Positions 16,864 through 18,400 of a DNA stretch of 18,400 nt are shown here, piece after piece. Positions within the stretch are counted from its first letter, which is position 1. Every line of letters starts with the position of its first letter. A model generated the notes under the pieces. That model did no database searches and was not told the DNA's origin. It saw only the letters and a list, made by a program, of their open reading frames with translations. The position numbers were made by a program, and so were the translations under genes. The DNA is from Haloquadratum sp. J07HQX50 (GTDB taxonomy: Archaea; Halobacteriota; Halobacteria; Halobacteriales; Haloferacaceae): contig KE356562.1 in assembly GCA_000416005.1 (NCBI GenBank), positions 599,507 through 617,906 on the forward strand, given 5' to 3'.

Positions 16864-17196
16864 ATGTCCTCGAAGGTCTTCGATCAGGATACGTTACTGG
16901 ACCTCACAGTCAATGTAATTCCACTGATTATCATTGGGGCATTTATTATCGGATTTCTGGTAATGGCTCCTTTCGGTATCGATCCTATTGCATCAAGTGT
17001 TCAGTTTGGACTACTAGCCGTCCCATTCTCTCTATTAACGATTCTGACGTATCTGTCAGGGCGAGCAATCTCGAAGAGCGAGGAACAGCACGAAAAATAT
17101 CTGCCTGGCCAGGCAAATATGGATGGAGCTGTCCCGTTTGAGGAACACGCGGCGGTAAGTGAGCACGACGAGTCAGCAGGTGTCGAAGAGACGTGA
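16864..17196 (+). CDS. Small two-helix membrane protein of the cytochrome oxidase cluster (DUF6684-like)
   Basis: The 110-residue protein starts MSSKVFDQDTLLDLTVNVIP. It has two transmembrane helices, about 15-37 (VNVIPLIIIGAFIIGFLVM) and 44-65 (SVQFGLLAVPFSLLTILTYL), then a soluble acidic tail rich in His and Glu (EEHAAVSEHDESAGVEE). This matches a haloarchaeal family usually located beside coxA. Its biochemical role is unknown; an assembly or accessory role is inferred from position. Confidence 0.75.
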   Translation: MSSKVFDQDTLLDLTVNVIPLIIIGAFIIGFLVMAPFGIDPIASSVQFGLLAVPFSLLTILTYLSGRAISKSEEQHEKYLPGQANMDGAVPFEEHAAVSEHDESAGVEET

Positions 17197-17572
17197 CACC
17201 CTCCCGCAACTCAAGACGCGAGCCTCCCACCCGGCGTTGACCGGGCAGGTCAAATAAATCCTAAGCCATGAGAGTCGAAGGTTTGCTGAACAGTCAGCGT
17301 TCTGGAAGCTGTGACCCCGTATCCTGTCGAAGGCTTCGGGTGACTTGCTTCACGACTGTCGGCGTGGTCGGTTTCGTTTTTGATCTCGGCTACGAACACC
17401 GACTCAGCCACCAGTTCTGTATGCTTCTTGAGACGGTGGTGTGGGAGTTCAATTGTCGGATCTGGTGGCTTGTATCACCAGTATTCTCCTCGAATCTCTC
17501 TAACGAGCCTGCGAGCAAAGCAGTGACACTAATCCCGAACATTTCATTACCCCCGGCAATGACCGATTAGCT
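17197..17572. other. Spacer between the DUF6684-like gene and coxA
   Basis: No gene is supported; the plus-strand frame 17268-17570 is Cys/Arg-rich and not haloarchaeal in composition. Two overlapping hairpins occur at 17230-17253. CTGGTG/CACCAG arms also occur at about 17462-17481. The coxA promoter must lie in the last 60 bases, where only a weak AT-rich stretch (ATTTCATTA) is seen. Confidence 0.35.
17230..17253 (+). terminator. Overlapping alternative hairpins after the DUF6684-like gene
   Basis: CCCGG (17230-17234) pairs with CCGGG (17241-17245), while TTGACC (17237-17242) pairs with GGTCAA (17248-17253). The two stems share bases and cannot form together. The site is about 35 bases after the stop codon, so termination or attenuation is possible. 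No T-run follows. Confidence 0.3.
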
Positions 17573-18391
17573 ATGGAGATAACGGGGCAACTGTTATTAA
17601 CGGCACTCATGGGGCTATTTCTCATCGCCGTGACCGCGTGGGTCGCACGCGTCGAGAACTGGCGGTCATACACACCATTGGCAGGTGGCAGTGGTGGGTA
17701 TGGACAAAGCGAAGGATATCTTTCTGAAAAGCCATCGGGGCTGATTCGATGGTTGACAACGGTTGATCACAAGGATATTGGGCTGCTATATGGTCTGTAT
17801 GCACTCATTGCGTTTACTGTCGGTGGCCTGATGGTCGTGCTCATGCGTATTGAACTGGCCGACCCTGGAATGACGCTCATATCAAATGCGTTCTATAATT
17901 CGCTGTTAACCAGTCATGGTATCACGATGTTATTCCTCTTTGGGACGCCAATCATCGCCGCATTCTCGAATTATTTCATTCCCCTGTTGATTGGCGCCGA
18001 CGACATGGCCTTCCCGCGAATTAATGCTATTGCGTTCTGGCTGTTACCACCGGCGGCACTGCTGATTTGGGCCGGGTTCTTCCCGATCCCGGATGTGATT
18101 CCAGCACAGACCGGATGGACCATGTATACGCCGTTGTCCGTTGGTGAGGGCCTTGGCAATCAAGGGAATGCGGGCGTCGACTTAATGTTGTTAGGACTGC
18201 ACCTCTCGGGCGTCTCCGCAACAATGGGAGCAATTAATTTTATTGCGACAATCTTCACCGAGCGCGGAAAAAACGTGACGTGGGCAAACCTGGATATCTT
18301 TTCATGGACGATCCTCACTCAGTCAGGCCTGATTCTGTTTGCGTTCCCACTTCTTGGGAGTGCAATCGTGATGTTACTGTTTGACCGGTAA
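17573..18391 (+). CDS. coxA: Cytochrome c oxidase subunit I, N-terminal part with apparent frameshift
   Basis: The 272 residues match the first half of heme-copper oxidase subunit I: TTVDHKDIG (62-70), NSLLTSHGITMLFLFGTP (109-126) with His115 as low-spin heme ligand, and GADDMAFPRINAIAFWLLPP (141-160). About seven transmembrane helices are present. The protein pumps protons while reducing oxygen in the membrane. Family length is about 550-600 residues, and the CuB and high-spin heme histidines lie in the missing half. The frame ends at TAA 18389-18391 straight after LLFDR. One base over, the next codons read N-F-G, completing the conserved DRNFGT motif. This indicates a one-base insertion in CGGTAAC (true mutation or sequence error) and not a natural end. 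Confidence 0.85.
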   Translation: MEITGQLLLTALMGLFLIAVTAWVARVENWRSYTPLAGGSGGYGQSEGYLSEKPSGLIRWLTTVDHKDIGLLYGLYALIAFTVGGLMVVLMRIELADPGMTLISNAFYNSLLTSHGITMLFLFGTPIIAAFSNYFIPLLIGADDMAFPRINAIAFWLLPPAALLIWAGFFPIPDVIPAQTGWTMYTPLSVGEGLGNQGNAGVDLMLLGLHLSGVSATMGAINFIATIFTERGKNVTWANLDIFSWTILTQSGLILFAFPLLGSAIVMLLFDR

Positions 18392-18400
18392 CTTCGGAAC

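Noticed and set aside
17268..17570. 100-codon plus-strand frame before coxA
   Set aside because: Cys- and Arg-rich with no helix or domain pattern fitting an oxidase-cluster protein; stops just before coxA by chance.

Overview
The window looks like chromosome from a low-GC square-type haloarchaeon, most probably Haloquadratum or a close relative. This rests on acidic proteins, AT-rich promoters about 25-30 nt upstream of starts (leaderless style), IS1341-type TnpB debris, long gene-poor spacers, and haloarchaeal markers: archaeosortase A, Dph5, an XPB/Bax1 pair and small haloarchaeal cytochrome-oxidase-cluster proteins. Base composition and species were judged by eye, not computed.

Layout. 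1-90 is the 3' end of an unknown gene. 97-1260 is a decayed TnpB transposon on the minus strand that keeps its structured right end. 1370-1591 encodes a small membrane protein. 2030-4863 is a tightly coupled helicase/nuclease pair (XPB-like plus Bax1/DUF790), likely for DNA repair. 5341-6105 is an aldo/keto reductase. 6106-7071 is a decayed zone with a small coding relic and inverted repeats. 7072-7887 is a winged-helix regulator with an operator-like palindrome in its own promoter. 7888-8610 is gene-free. 8611-10033 is an archaeal exonuclease VII operon (xseA-xseB); its large subunit ends in a predicted membrane anchor, and its 59-residue small subunit is easily missed. 10332-11381 is an enolase-superfamily enzyme.

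11656-12669 is a small zinc-finger protein followed by diphthine synthase (dph5). 12709-13629 is archaeosortase A. 14074-14211 looks like a second TnpB-element right end abutting the stop codon of a two-domain VOC protein (14209-14973). 15187-16299 is a DRG-family GTPase. 16403 onward is a cytochrome-oxidase cluster: two small membrane proteins and the N-terminal half of CoxA. The coxA frame hits a stop 9 nt before the window ends, because of an apparent one-base insertion.

Most genes are ordinary haloarchaeal core genes. The unusual material is the mobile-element debris with preserved RNA-like ends, the membrane-anchored exonuclease VII, the self-operator of the 7.9 kb regulator, and the coxA frameshift. 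I do not see a clearly new multi-gene defence or metabolic system.
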